In this document: piece after piece, positions 8,227 through 20,432 of the stretch
How the letters are laid out: every line of letters begins with the position of its first letter
How positions within the stretch are numbered: the first letter of the stretch is position 1
NCBI GenBank assembly: GCA_020719045.1
Contig: DYQY01000004.1
Location: 1 to 64,000 of the forward strand
DNA from: Candidatus Termititenax sp.
Lineage (GTDB): Bacteria; Margulisbacteria; Riflemargulisbacteria; GWF2-35-9; DYQY01
DNA: 64,000 bases
Direction of reading: 5' to 3'
Program-made: the position numbers and the translations under genes
Notes under the pieces: generated by a model
Databases searched by the model: none
Seen by the model: only the letters and a program-made list of their open reading frames with translations
Told to the model about the DNA's origin: nothing

Positions 8227-10252
8227 TAACAATTACTTAAAAAGCATAGTTTACATCTCTCTTGGCCTATTAATGGTTATTCTTATCTCGATAGCTTACT
8301 TGCCAAAGAATCAGCACCTTATTGTAGGAACAACCAGCCCAGAGAATATAGTTAGTCCAAAACAGTTCATTATTGAAACATCTTCAGACCTAGAATTATC
8401 CAAAAAATTGTTAGAAAATAAAATTAAGGAAAATGAACCAATCTATAAAAGAGATTTTGAAAAAGAGAACCAAACAAAAAAAGATATTATTACCATTTTT
8501 TTTACACTAAATGATATAAAAGAAAAAAAATATAGTACTAACTCTATTGCATCTAGTAACCCAATACTTAAACTTTCACCTAGGACGGTATCTCAGATGT
8601 CTAGGATGGATTATGATTCCCTTCGTTTTCTAGAGCTACTATCACAACAAATAGCAACCAATATCTATTCTGAAGGAATTAAATCAGATGAAAACATGCA
8701 AGAAAAACTAAGTAAACACTTAAACCCATACAACAGCGTTCAAACCAGAAACAACTATGGCCCACTGATAAATAGCATCCTCGGTTCACTTGTTTCTGTT
8801 AACATGGTCTATAACGAAAAAGCAACTTCTGAAAAAATTCAGGAAATTAAAAGGAATTTTATCCCACAAACTACAACCATCAAAAAGGGACAACCTATTA
8901 TTTATAAAGGAGATATTTTACAACCAATTAATTTGGAGATATTAAAGAAAACTGGTCTATACCGTAACGGCATTAACTTCAAAGAATTATTACCACTTCT
9001 TCTTGGGGTAATTGCTCTTATTTTCATGCTTGAAAAAATGATTACTAGACATGTTAAACCAACAACCAAGCAACTACTGCTACTTATTTCATTACAATCT
9101 CTGTACTTTACTTCAATCTATTTTGTTAACAGTTTTGAAAAGTTTCCACAATTCTTTGAGCCAGGGCTACTTCTTCCCGTAAGCTTATTTTCTATCCTTA
9201 TTTGTATGCTAATTTCCGAAAAGGTGGCCTATATAATTACCTATTTTAATATACTTACAATTCTGCTCCTGTTTGATTTTAATACCCTATCAATACTATA
9301 CATTATGGTATCCAACACACTTACCACTGTACTTGTAAGAAACTTCAAAAATAGACGTTCAATTCCACTTACAGGGCTTATTGTTGGAGCTATGTCCTTA
9401 GTAGTCATGTCAGTTGTTCTTCTAAATAGTTCTCATTCATCTCTGCAATTTACATTAATTCATTTAACAATAATTTTTATCAACCCAATCTTCTGTTACA
9501 TTATTGCAATCGGAACAATACCTTATATCGAAGAAATCTTTGGAATTACGACTAACCTCAAACTACTAGACTATAGTGATATGAACAATGATCTAATGAA
9601 AAGATTACTAAATGAAGCTCCTGGAACCTACTATCACAGCCTAATGGTTGCAAACCTTGCAGAATCAGCAGCAGAAAACATTAATGCTAATAGTATTCTA
9701 GCTAGAGTTGCTGCTTATTATCATGATATTGGTAAACTCAAAAAACCAGAATACTTCATCGAGAATCAAAACCAAGCTCAAAATCCACACGAATACACCA
9801 TGCCATCTTTAAGTGCACTAACTATTCTTGGTCATCCAAAAGACGGTGTAGAAATTGCGAAGAAATATGGTCTGCCAGTAGAAATACAAACCATTATTCA
9901 TGAACACCATGGTAGCAGCTTACTTGTATATTTTTACTATAAAATGCTTAAATCCAGCATAAACGAAATAGTTGAAGAAGAACAATTTAGATACACAACA
10001 CCTAAACCATCTACCAAGGAAAGTGCTGTAATAATGCTAGCAGATGGTGTAGAAGCTGCCATCAGATCACTTGACAACCCTACGCCTGTTAAGATTCAAT
10101 CAATCGTTAATAAAATCATTAAAGATAAACTAGATGATAACCAATTAAGCGATTCAGACATAACACTCGTTGACCTAGAAAAAATCAAAAAAACTTTTAT
10201 TAATGTAATAACAAACCAGTATCACTCCAGAATTAAATATCCTGATAAATAA
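8210..10252 (+). CDS. pgpH: 7TM-HD family cyclic-di-AMP phosphodiesterase (PgpH-like)
   Basis: The architecture is that of PgpH/YqfF, which hydrolyses c-di-AMP: an N-terminal helix, an extracytoplasmic 7TMR-HDED domain (about 40-260), seven membrane helices (about 265-455) and a cytoplasmic HD domain. The metal ligands are visible as TYYHSLMVAN near residue 475, YYHDIGKLKKPEYF near 504 and EHHGSSLLVYFYYK. The TTG at 8210 is chosen because GGAG lies 6 bases upstream; a TTG at 8177 in the same frame has no such site. The gene overlaps murA by 17 bases and is followed by ybeY. No diadenylate cyclase gene is visible in this window, although a YbbR-like fragment occurs at 17647. Confidence 0.88.
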   Translation: MNITSNNNYLKSIVYISLGLLMVILISIAYLPKNQHLIVGTTSPENIVSPKQFIIETSSDLELSKKLLENKIKENEPIYKRDFEKENQTKKDIITIFFTLNDIKEKKYSTNSIASSNPILKLSPRTVSQMSRMDYDSLRFLELLSQQIATNIYSEGIKSDENMQEKLSKHLNPYNSVQTRNNYGPLINSILGSLVSVNMVYNEKATSEKIQEIKRNFIPQTTTIKKGQPIIYKGDILQPINLEILKKTGLYRNGINFKELLPLLLGVIALIFMLEKMITRHVKPTTKQLLLLISLQSLYFTSIYFVNSFEKFPQFFEPGLLLPVSLFSILICMLISEKVAYIITYFNILTILLLFDFNTLSILYIMVSNTLTTVLVRNFKNRRSIPLTGLIVGAMSLVVMSVVLLNSSHSSLQFTLIHLTIIFINPIFCYIIAIGTIPYIEEIFGITTNLKLLDYSDMNNDLMKRLLNEAPGTYYHSLMVANLAESAAENINANSILARVAAYYHDIGKLKKPEYFIENQNQAQNPHEYTMPSLSALTILGHPKDGVEIAKKYGLPVEIQTIIHEHHGSSLLVYFYYKMLKSSINEIVEEEQFRYTTPKPSTKESAVIMLADGVEAAIRSLDNPTPVKIQSIVNKIIKDKLDDNQLSDSDITLVDLEKIKKTFINVITNQYHSRIKYPDK

Positions 10253-10254
10253 GC

Positions 10255-10671
10255 ATGAATTTACAGATAAACCTTAACGACCCTGAAAGTATTCAGTATG
10301 AAGAACTTATTAAAAGTCTTACTGAGCACATTCAAAATAGAGTATTATTTCCAGATGGTGAGCTTTCAATTAGCTTTATCGACTCAAAAGAAATGAAAGA
10401 ACTCAATAATCAATATCGAAGCAAGGATAAAGCAACTGATGTGCTAACTTTTCCTATTTTTGATGATGATATTCTTGGCGATATCTATATTTGCCTTGAA
10501 GAAGTATACAAAAAAGCTACTGACTATAATTTAGAGAAGAAAGATCAATTAATAATGACCATCGCTCATTCTTACGCTCATCTAACTGGATATGATCATA
10601 ATGATGATAATGAAAGAGAGATAATGGAAGACTATGAGGACTTCCTACTTAAGAAGTATAAGCAATTTTAA
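10255..10671 (+). CDS. ybeY: rRNA maturation endoribonuclease YbeY
   Basis: YbeY is a zinc-dependent RNase needed for 16S rRNA 3' end maturation and ribosome quality control. This 138-residue protein carries the zinc signature near residue 104 as HSYAHLTGYDHNDDNEREIM, matching HxxxHxxGxDH, and the upstream ATDVLTFPI strand is typical. The second residue of the family's usual HGxLHLxGYDH is S rather than G, a mild change. It starts 2 bases after pgpH and has no Shine-Dalgarno, so it is probably translated by coupling. Confidence 0.95.
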   Translation: MNLQINLNDPESIQYEELIKSLTEHIQNRVLFPDGELSISFIDSKEMKELNNQYRSKDKATDVLTFPIFDDDILGDIYICLEEVYKKATDYNLEKKDQLIMTIAHSYAHLTGYDHNDDNEREIMEDYEDFLLKKYKQF

Positions 10672-10685
10672 CATGCATCTGACAA

Positions 10686-10714
10686 TTGTATTTGATTTGT
10701 TCCTATCTTATAAT
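10686..10714 (+). promoter_or_regulatory. Possible promoter before the CNNM/CBS gene
   Basis: A perfect TATAAT at 10709-10714 lies 17 bases after a weak -35, TTGTAT, at 10686-10691. It falls in the 79-base gap between ybeY and the next gene, the longest gap in this part of the plus-strand run. Confidence 0.5.
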
Positions 10715-10750
10715 AAAGTAATAAAAAAGGCTAAGAGGATAAAATAATTA

Positions 10751-13661
<2,911 letters not shown>

Positions 13662-13662
13662 A

Positions 13663-15399
13663 ATGGGTAAAATTAGGCTACTTGATGAAAATACAATCAA
13701 CAAAATAGCCGCCGGTGAAGTAGTAAACAGGCCAGCTTCTGTAGTTAAAGAACTAGTAGAAAACTCCATAGACGCTGGTGCTACAAATATTCGAATTGAA
13801 ATACAAAACGGCGGGAAATCTCTCATCAAGATTACAGATAATGGCTCTGGCATGGATAAAGAAGATGCCAAGATGTCTCTTGTAAGACACGCTACTTCTA
13901 AATTATCCTCCGTAGAAGACCTGTTATTTTTAGACACCATGGGATTTCGTGGAGAAGCTATCCCAAGTATTGCTTCTGTTTCTAGATTTACAATTCAAAC
14001 AAACACGTCAGATACTGAAAAAGGAACAGAGCTAATTACAGAGTCAGGCAAAATCATCTCTGAGACATCTGTTCATCTACCCAAAGGGACTACTATAATC
14101 GCCAAAGACCTATTTTTCAATATACCTGCAAGACAAAAGTACTTAAAATCCGAAAACACAGAATTTGGACACATGCTAAAGATTACACAAGGTCTTGCAA
14201 TAGTTCATCCAGAAATCGCATTTACTCTGCTTCATGATAATAAAAAAATATTCTCTACCACTGGCAACAATCAAATAGAAGAAGTTATTTCTGATATTCA
14301 TTCCTTTAAGGTATTTAAAAACATGATTGAGATTAACTATGCAGACTTAGGCATTAAAATTAACGGATTTATCTCAACACCTCAAGAAACTAGAGCAAAT
14401 AAAGAAAAGCAACTTTTTGTGGTGAATAAGCGTCTTGTAAACAACAATACTTTTCATGCTGCGGTTACTCAATCAACAAAATTTATTTTTCCTGCAAATA
14501 TGCACCCATACTTATATTTAAATATTGAAACAGACCCTTCAGAAATAGATGTTAATGTCCATCCTTCTAAAACTGAGGTTAAACTCTATAAAGAAACCTT
14601 TATTTTTGATTCAATATTTAAAGCAATAAAAAAAACTTTTGAAACAAGACAAAGTACTTCAATTAATAATCATGATTCTATTAATGTGGCAGAAACAATT
14701 GATTACCATAAACCAGCTGTTTCTTTTCAAAATAAGATTACATATAAACCAAACGAGCTATTTGAAAGTAAACAACAGGTTGCAGCATATAAAGAGATTA
14801 TACAGACACCAATAAAAGCTTCATCAGTAGTTCAAAATAATGATTTAGTACAAAATATTTTCCAATTTAATAATATGTACTTAGTTTTTTACTTTGAAGA
14901 CAAACTAAGAATTATAGACCAACACGCAGCTCATGAAAGAATCCTTTTTGAGAAGCTAAAAAATCAATCAATTAATAGAAACAGCCAAGAACTTCTGTTT
15001 CCTGAAAACATTTTTTTAGATAAGCAAGATGTTCTTATCTACGAAGAAATTATGAATATTCTCAGTAACTTAGGCTATGTTATAGATAATTTTGGTGATG
15101 ATAGTTTGATTCTAAGATCAGTACCAACAGACTTACCAGCAAAAACAGACCATAAAGAGCTTATTAAGGAAATTATTTCAGACAACAAAAAAGACGGCAA
15201 GGATAAAATTACTAAAACTTATACGACTATTGCTTGTAAGGCAGCAATTAAAGCTGGTGATACACTTCAAGAAAGAGAAAAAATAGCCTTAGTAAATGAT
15301 TGGATAAACTGCAATAATAACCTTAGTTGCCCTCACGGAAGACCGATAGAGAAGAGCTTTGATGAAAAAGAAATTGATAAATGGTTCCATAGAGGTTAA
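13663..15399 (+). CDS. mutL: DNA mismatch repair protein MutL with endonuclease motif
   Basis: MutL links mismatch recognition by MutS to strand incision. The 578-residue protein has the N-terminal GHKL ATPase: NKIAAGEVVNRPASVVKELVE, DNGSGM and FRGEAIPSI. The C-terminal domain has the metal-binding endonuclease motif DQHA(X)2E(X)4E as DQHAAHERILFE, together with ACKAAIKAGD and CPHGRPIE. It is therefore a nicking MutL of the kind found where MutH is absent. It begins one base after pyrG stops and has no clear ribosome site, so translation is likely coupled. Confidence 0.97.
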   Translation: MGKIRLLDENTINKIAAGEVVNRPASVVKELVENSIDAGATNIRIEIQNGGKSLIKITDNGSGMDKEDAKMSLVRHATSKLSSVEDLLFLDTMGFRGEAIPSIASVSRFTIQTNTSDTEKGTELITESGKIISETSVHLPKGTTIIAKDLFFNIPARQKYLKSENTEFGHMLKITQGLAIVHPEIAFTLLHDNKKIFSTTGNNQIEEVISDIHSFKVFKNMIEINYADLGIKINGFISTPQETRANKEKQLFVVNKRLVNNNTFHAAVTQSTKFIFPANMHPYLYLNIETDPSEIDVNVHPSKTEVKLYKETFIFDSIFKAIKKTFETRQSTSINNHDSINVAETIDYHKPAVSFQNKITYKPNELFESKQQVAAYKEIIQTPIKASSVVQNNDLVQNIFQFNNMYLVFYFEDKLRIIDQHAAHERILFEKLKNQSINRNSQELLFPENIFLDKQDVLIYEEIMNILSNLGYVIDNFGDDSLILRSVPTDLPAKTDHKELIKEIISDNKKDGKDKITKTYTTIACKAAIKAGDTLQEREKIALVNDWINCNNNLSCPHGRPIEKSFDEKEIDKWFHRG

Positions 15400-15433
15400 A
15401 ATCTTTCCGATGTTACTAAGGAGTAAATTATAA

Positions 15434-17650
15434 ATGGTTAAAAATCTTGTAATAGTTGAGTCACCAGCAAAAGCTAAAACAATCACAAAATATTTGGGCA
15501 AAGACTATATTGTCAAAGCATCAATGGGTCATGTAATTGATTTACCAACCAAAGAACTTGGAGTAGATATTGAAAATAACTTTACTCCTACTTATCAGGT
15601 CTCTAAAGAGAAGAAAAAAGTAGTTACTGAACTTAAAGAGTTAGCAAAAAATGCTGAAAAGATTTGGCTAGCAACCGACGAAGATAGAGAAGGGGAAGCT
15701 ATTTCATGGCACATTCAAACTGCGCTTAAAATTAAAGATGAAGACTATCAACGAATCGTTTTTCACGAGATTACTAAGACAGCTATCCTTAAAGCCATTG
15801 ATAATCCAAGGAAAATTGACCTAAACCTAGTAAATGCTCAGCAAGCAAGAAGAGTTATCGACAGATTAGTAGGATACAAGCTATCACCTTTATTATGGAA
15901 AAAGATTAGAAAAGGTCTAAGTGCAGGGCGTGTTCAATCCGTTGCTGTTAGATTTGTTGTGGAAAGAGAAGAAGAAATCCAAAAATTTAGCTCTAAAGAA
16001 CAATGGAAAGTTAAAGGAATAGGGGAGCATTCAAAAAAGAACATCCCTATTACACTCAGTACTATTAACAATAAAAAAGCTGAAATAACTGATTTAGATC
16101 AAGTTAAATCTATTATTTCAGAAGCGTTCAATAACCCTCAGATACAAGAAAAAGTTAATGAGAAAACCAATAATAAAGAAATAGAAATAACAATACCAAA
16201 AGACTATTTACTTAAAGTTTTAGATGTTAAGAAAACAATTAGTAAAAGAAGTCCATCAGTTCCATTTACAACTTCAACACTTCAACAAGAAGCACATAGA
16301 AAGTTTGGACTACCTGTTGCTATCACGATGAAACTAGCACAACAGCTATATGAAGGTATTGACATGGATAACGATAGAATAGCTTTAATAACCTATATGA
16401 GAACAGATTCATTAAACATCTCTAAAGAATCTCTTGATCAGATTAGTGGCTACATTAGAAAGAATATGGGTGATGATTACGCCTTATCAAAACACAGAGA
16501 ATTTAAAACTAAATCAAAAGGCGCACAAGAAGCTCACGAAGCAATAAGACCTATTAATATTGAGCTAACACCAGATTCATTAGCAGATAAACTTGATCCT
16601 CAGCTCCTTAAGCTGTATACGCTTATCTGGAAACGAACAGTTGCAACACAGATGCCAGAAGCTATAATCGAGAATACTGTTATTAGTCTTTCACCTGAGA
16701 ACAACAATAAATATGGTTTTGAAACTATTGGTAAAATAATTAAGTTTGATGGTTTTATGAAGCTATATATTGAAGATACAGACGAAGAGACTGAGGAAGA
16801 TGATGATAGCATACTTCCAGATATTAAAGTAAATGATATGGTACCTATAAAATCTATGGATGCGCTACAATCGTTTACTAAGCCTCCAGCCAGATACACA
16901 GAAGCATCACTTGTTAAAAAGCTAGAAAGCGAAGGAATAGGCCGTCCATCAACTTATGCACCAACAATATCAACGATTATTACAAGAGGATATATTGAAA
17001 AAGAAAAAAAATACCTTTTGCCAACTGAAATAGCCTTTACTGTAACTAACTTTTTAAAAGAATACTTTCAAGAAATTATTAGTTATCAATTTACAGCTAA
17101 TATTGAAGAATCTTTTGACGATATTGCAATTGGTAAAACCGAATGGGTCTCAATGATTAAAGATTTCTATCTTCCATTTGAAAAACAATTAGATCATACC
17201 TATAAGACTGCAAAAAAGCATGTAGAAGAAACAGATAAAATCTGTCCAGAGTGCTCTAATCCACTGGTTATTAGAATAAGTAAATATGGAAAATTTCTTT
17301 CTTGCTCTAACTTTCCGGAATGTAAGTATACAGAACCTATCGAAGGCGAACAAGCACCTGAGATTCCAAAGGACGAAAACGAAAAAGTTTCTGAGGAAAA
17401 GTGCCCTAAATGTGGCAAAAACATGGTATACAAAAAAGGAAGATTTGGAGAATTCTTAGCTTGTTCTGATTATCCAGCTTGTAAATCAACAAAATCTGAA
17501 AAAAAAATAATCAGAGAAAAAGGTTGTCCAGATTGTAAAGGCGATATAGTTGAAAAGAAAACTAAAAAAGGTAAAATATTTTACGGCTGTGATTGTTTTC
17601 CGAAATGCAAATATGCTGTATGGAACTTAGAGGACCTAGATAAAAAATGA
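15434..17650 (+). CDS. topA: DNA topoisomerase I
   Basis: This type IA topoisomerase relaxes negative supercoils. The 738-residue enzyme has an N-terminal TOPRIM domain with VIVESPAKAKTITKYLG and LATDEDREGEAISWH. The active-site tyrosine is Tyr321 in ITYMRTDSLNIS. Three C-terminal tetracysteine zinc ribbons follow after about residue 595, starting CPECSNPL, CPKCGKNM and CPDCKGDI. The third is altered toward its end (GCDCFPKC). An AAGGAG precedes the ATG. The stop overlaps the next tiny ORF as ATGA. Confidence 0.98.
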   Translation: MVKNLVIVESPAKAKTITKYLGKDYIVKASMGHVIDLPTKELGVDIENNFTPTYQVSKEKKKVVTELKELAKNAEKIWLATDEDREGEAISWHIQTALKIKDEDYQRIVFHEITKTAILKAIDNPRKIDLNLVNAQQARRVIDRLVGYKLSPLLWKKIRKGLSAGRVQSVAVRFVVEREEEIQKFSSKEQWKVKGIGEHSKKNIPITLSTINNKKAEITDLDQVKSIISEAFNNPQIQEKVNEKTNNKEIEITIPKDYLLKVLDVKKTISKRSPSVPFTTSTLQQEAHRKFGLPVAITMKLAQQLYEGIDMDNDRIALITYMRTDSLNISKESLDQISGYIRKNMGDDYALSKHREFKTKSKGAQEAHEAIRPINIELTPDSLADKLDPQLLKLYTLIWKRTVATQMPEAIIENTVISLSPENNNKYGFETIGKIIKFDGFMKLYIEDTDEETEEDDDSILPDIKVNDMVPIKSMDALQSFTKPPARYTEASLVKKLESEGIGRPSTYAPTISTIITRGYIEKEKKYLLPTEIAFTVTNFLKEYFQEIISYQFTANIEESFDDIAIGKTEWVSMIKDFYLPFEKQLDHTYKTAKKHVEETDKICPECSNPLVIRISKYGKFLSCSNFPECKYTEPIEGEQAPEIPKDENEKVSEEKCPKCGKNMVYKKGRFGEFLACSDYPACKSTKSEKKIIREKGCPDCKGDIVEKKTKKGKIFYGCDCFPKCKYAVWNLEDLDKK

Positions 17651-17754
17651 ACTTCTTAAAAAAAGTTAAATTTCTCATAACCAACAACATTAAACTTAAA
17701 ATATTTGCTATTATTCTTGCTATCCTACTTTGGATAGTAGCTAGGACAAACTAG
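17647..17754 (+). CDS. 35-residue membrane microprotein resembling the start of YbbR/CdaR
   Basis: An ATGA overlap with the topA stop opens a 35-codon frame starting MNFLKKVKFLITNNIKL. One hydrophobic helix, IFAIILAILLWIVA, then ends at RTN and a stop. The basic start, the KLKIFAIILAILLW helix and the closing residues match the N-terminal anchor of YbbR/CdaR proteins, which in other bacteria regulate c-di-AMP synthesis. Those proteins continue into several extracytoplasmic YbbR domains; here the frame stops at once and panC follows. It may be a functional membrane peptide or the remnant of a lost ybbR gene. The clean overlap with topA favours real translation. Confidence 0.5.
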   Translation: MNFLKKVKFLITNNIKLKIFAIILAILLWIVARTN

Positions 17755-17758
17755 CCCA

Positions 17759-18610
17759 ATGATTATAATCAAGAGTACTCTTGATTACCTAAATACCTAT
17801 AACAAGCAATTAAACAGCAAAAAAATAGGCTTTGTGCCTACAATGGGATATCTTCACGAAGGTCATCTTAGCTTAGTTAAAGAATCTATCAAGAATAATG
17901 AAGTTACTATTGTAAGTATCTTTGTTAATCCAACTCAATTTGGAAAAGGTGAAGACTTTAATTCATACCCAAGAAATACCGAACGTGACCTTGCTTTACT
18001 TAAAGAAACAGGAACAGATATAGTGTTTATTCCAGAAGTAGAAGACATTTACCCTAACAACCACAAATCACTAGTAGAAATTGGCATTGATTCAGATTTC
18101 ACAAACAAGCTTTGTGGTAAATATAGACCAGGTCACTTTAATGGAGTTGCTCAGATAATAATTAAACTATTCTCCATCGTAAAAGCAAATAATACCTATT
18201 TTGGTCTTAAGGATTACCAGCAGTACATTCTTATTAAGAATCTAGCATCTACATTTTTCCCATATACCAAGGTAATAGGAGTCCCAACAATTAGAGAGAA
18301 CAGTGGTCTTGCAATGAGCTCTAGAAACACCTACTTAACTGAAGATGAACAATTACTAGCTTCTTCTATATATAAGAACCTAATAATGATAAGCAATATC
18401 ATCAAGGAAAATGTTACGATTAATCATTTATCACTAGCAAAACTCTTTAACGACACACTTCTTAAAAAATCATCACTTTTTACTCCACAGTATTTAGAGG
18501 TTTACGATACTAATCTAAACCAAATTAACACCTATATCCAGAACCAAACATTCATAGGAACTGCAGTATATTTAAATAAAGTAAGACTAATTGATAATAT
18601 AACTTTTTAA
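17759..18610 (+). CDS. panC: Pantothenate synthetase
   Basis: PanC joins pantoate and beta-alanine with ATP to make pantothenate, the precursor of coenzyme A. The 283-residue length is normal. The adenylate-forming signature is present as PTMGYLHEGHLSLV (the HxGH motif) near 29, with VNPTQFG, the GKYRPGHFNGV loop and the MSSRNTYL motif that matches KMSKS. The start lies 4 bases after the microprotein stop with no ribosome site. Other pathway genes (panB, panD) are not in the window. The stop overlaps the next gene as TAATG. Confidence 0.96.
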   Translation: MIIIKSTLDYLNTYNKQLNSKKIGFVPTMGYLHEGHLSLVKESIKNNEVTIVSIFVNPTQFGKGEDFNSYPRNTERDLALLKETGTDIVFIPEVEDIYPNNHKSLVEIGIDSDFTNKLCGKYRPGHFNGVAQIIIKLFSIVKANNTYFGLKDYQQYILIKNLASTFFPYTKVIGVPTIRENSGLAMSSRNTYLTEDEQLLASSIYKNLIMISNIIKENVTINHLSLAKLFNDTLLKKSSLFTPQYLEVYDTNLNQINTYIQNQTFIGTAVYLNKVRLIDNITF

Positions 18611-19863
18611 TGAAAATATACGACCTAGTTATTATCGGAGGTGGGGCAGCAGGCATGATGGCCTCTATTGCAGCTAAGACCTTTCACCCATCTGCCAAGG
18701 TAGTTATCCTTGAAAAAAACGATGCTTGTGGTAAAAAGCTGTTAATTACAGGCAAAGGAAGATGCAACATAACGACATCCAACACTAATATTCAAGAATT
18801 TATCGAGATTATAGGAAGAAACGGTCGATGGCTCAGAGATGCACTAAATATTCTGCCAATAGACAAAACCCTTGAATTCTTTACTTCTATTGGCGTTGCG
18901 ATACAAGAAGAAAGAGGTAACAGAATATTCCCTGACTCAGAAAACGCCTCATATGTAAGAGATAAAATAGTAAAAAAAATATCAGACCTTGGAATCGAGG
19001 TTGCGTATCAATCAAATGTAGCCGAAATACAGTATATTTGCGGTACCTTTGAGGTAAACACTAAAAATAACAAGCATTACCATAGCGCTAATCTAATTAT
19101 TGCTACCGGTGGATTATCCTATCCAAGCACAGGATCAACTGGTGATGGCTACGTCTTTGCAGAAAAACTAGGGCACACAATCATAAAACCTATCCCATCT
19201 CTTGTTGGATTAAAGAGCAAAGATAATTGGCCGAAGAAATTAGCAGGACTGACACTAAAGAATGTAAAAATAGAGGTATATCAAAATAATAAAAAGCATT
19301 ATGAGAAATTCGGAGATGCACTCTTTACGCATATCGGAATAAGCGGACCTATCATACTTGATTCAAGTAAGCATATTCATCACCTAATGAATTCATGTTT
19401 AGAAACAGTGTATCTTCACATGGATTTAAAACCAGCAGTAACTCATGAACAATTAGACCTAAGGCTTCAACGAATATGCCAGGAAGAAGGAAAGAAAAAC
19501 CTTAAAGGCCTTATAACTCAACTGCTTCCAGGTAAGCTAGTGGATATATTCATAGAAATTAATCACCTAAGTAGTGATAAAAAATTATCTGAAATCAAGA
19601 AAGAGGAACGATTAAGGATAATTAATTCTCTAAAGAAACTAATCATCACCCTAAGTGACGTTGAGGGTTTTGATAGGGCAATCATAACCGCCGGAGGAAT
19701 TACCTTAAAAGACGTTAATCCACAAAACATGCAATCAAAGAAAATAGAGAATCTATATTTTGCTGGCGAAGTCTTAGACTTAGATGGACCAACAGGTGGA
19801 TTTAACTTACAAATTGCCTGGTCAACAGGATATTTAGCTGGAAAAAGTATTACCTGTAGTTAG
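18610..19863 (+). CDS. HI0933-family NAD(P)/FAD-dependent oxidoreductase
   Basis: This 417-residue flavoprotein belongs to the HI0933/YhiN/BaiN-like family. The Rossmann FAD site at the N-terminus reads VIIGGGAAGMMASIAA, followed by KKLLITGKGRCNITT. The C-terminal FAD contact is NLYFAGEVLDLDGPTGGFNLQIAWSTG. Substrates of most members are unknown; one characterised relative acts on bile-acid enones. The start overlaps the panC stop by one base, so it ends the long plus-strand operon. The 3' end overlaps convergent yajQ by 14 bases. Confidence 0.9.
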   Translation: MKIYDLVIIGGGAAGMMASIAAKTFHPSAKVVILEKNDACGKKLLITGKGRCNITTSNTNIQEFIEIIGRNGRWLRDALNILPIDKTLEFFTSIGVAIQEERGNRIFPDSENASYVRDKIVKKISDLGIEVAYQSNVAEIQYICGTFEVNTKNNKHYHSANLIIATGGLSYPSTGSTGDGYVFAEKLGHTIIKPIPSLVGLKSKDNWPKKLAGLTLKNVKIEVYQNNKKHYEKFGDALFTHIGISGPIILDSSKHIHHLMNSCLETVYLHMDLKPAVTHEQLDLRLQRICQEEGKKNLKGLITQLLPGKLVDIFIEINHLSSDKKLSEIKKEERLRIINSLKKLIITLSDVEGFDRAIITAGGITLKDVNPQNMQSKKIENLYFAGEVLDLDGPTGGFNLQIAWSTGYLAGKSITCS

Positions 19864-20341
19864 TAAACTGTAGAACAACTCCAAAATCTTCATTTTTTAG
19901 AGATTGAATGACTTCTTGAAGCTCATCCTTCTTAGCAGCTGTAACTTTCAATTTATCGCCATTAATTTGAGACTTTACCTTAAACTTAGCATCTCGAATA
20001 AACTTACTAATTTCTTTTGATTTTTCAGTAGGTAGACCTTGCTTAATAAGAATAGTCTGCTTAACTTTTCCACCCAAAGACTCTACTATTCCTTGAGGAT
20101 CTAAAAATTTAATATGAATTTCTCTTTTAATCATCTTGTTTTCTAAGATATCTACTAAATTCTTCATTCTTGTTTCATCATCAGAAGAAAGTTCAAGTGT
20201 TGTATCTTTTCTTACAATGTCTGAACTACTGCCTTTAAAGTCAAAACGAGTAGCAACTTCTTTCATAGCCATATTAATAGCATTATCCATTTCGCTTAAA
20301 TCGACTTCAGAAACAATATCAAATGAAGAATCTTTACTCAT
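19850..20341 (-). CDS. yajQ: YajQ-family nucleotide-binding protein
   Basis: This 163-residue protein of the YajQ (DUF520) family starts MSKDSSFDIVSEVDLSEMD and contains ATRFDFKGSSSDI and ILIKQGLPTEKSKEISKFI. It has the usual length and the duplicated RRM-like fold of the family. Members bind nucleotides, and some bind cyclic-di-GMP as regulators. Which applies here is unknown. The -10 box sits only 7 bases before the ATG and there is no ribosome site, so the mRNA may be leaderless. Confidence 0.93.
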   Translation of the reverse strand: MSKDSSFDIVSEVDLSEMDNAINMAMKEVATRFDFKGSSSDIVRKDTTLELSSDDETRMKNLVDILENKMIKREIHIKFLDPQGIVESLGGKVKQTILIKQGLPTEKSKEISKFIRDAKFKVKSQINGDKLKVTAAKKDELQEVIQSLKNEDFGVVLQFTNYR

Positions 20342-20348
20342 GCTTACT

Positions 20349-20376
20349 ATTATAATAAGTGATTATAAAATTGCAA
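20349..20376 (-). promoter_or_regulatory. Promoter of yajQ, probably leaderless
   Basis: Reading on the minus strand, TTGCAA (20376-20371) is followed after 16 bases by a perfect TATAAT (20354-20349). Only 7 bases separate the -10 box from the yajQ ATG at 20341, so transcription would begin at or next to the start codon. Confidence 0.6.
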
Positions 20377-20394
20377 TGCGCTATTCTTAGTGAT

Positions 20395-20423
20395 TTTACA
20401 AATTACTGTATACATAATACAAT
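20395..20423 (+). promoter_or_regulatory. Promoter of prfC, probably leaderless
   Basis: TTTACA at 20395-20400 is followed after 17 bases by TACAAT at 20418-20423. The prfC ATG is at 20433, 9 bases after the -10 box, and no Shine-Dalgarno precedes it. The mRNA would have a leader of only a few bases. Confidence 0.55.
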
Positions 20424-20432
20424 TCGATAGCT

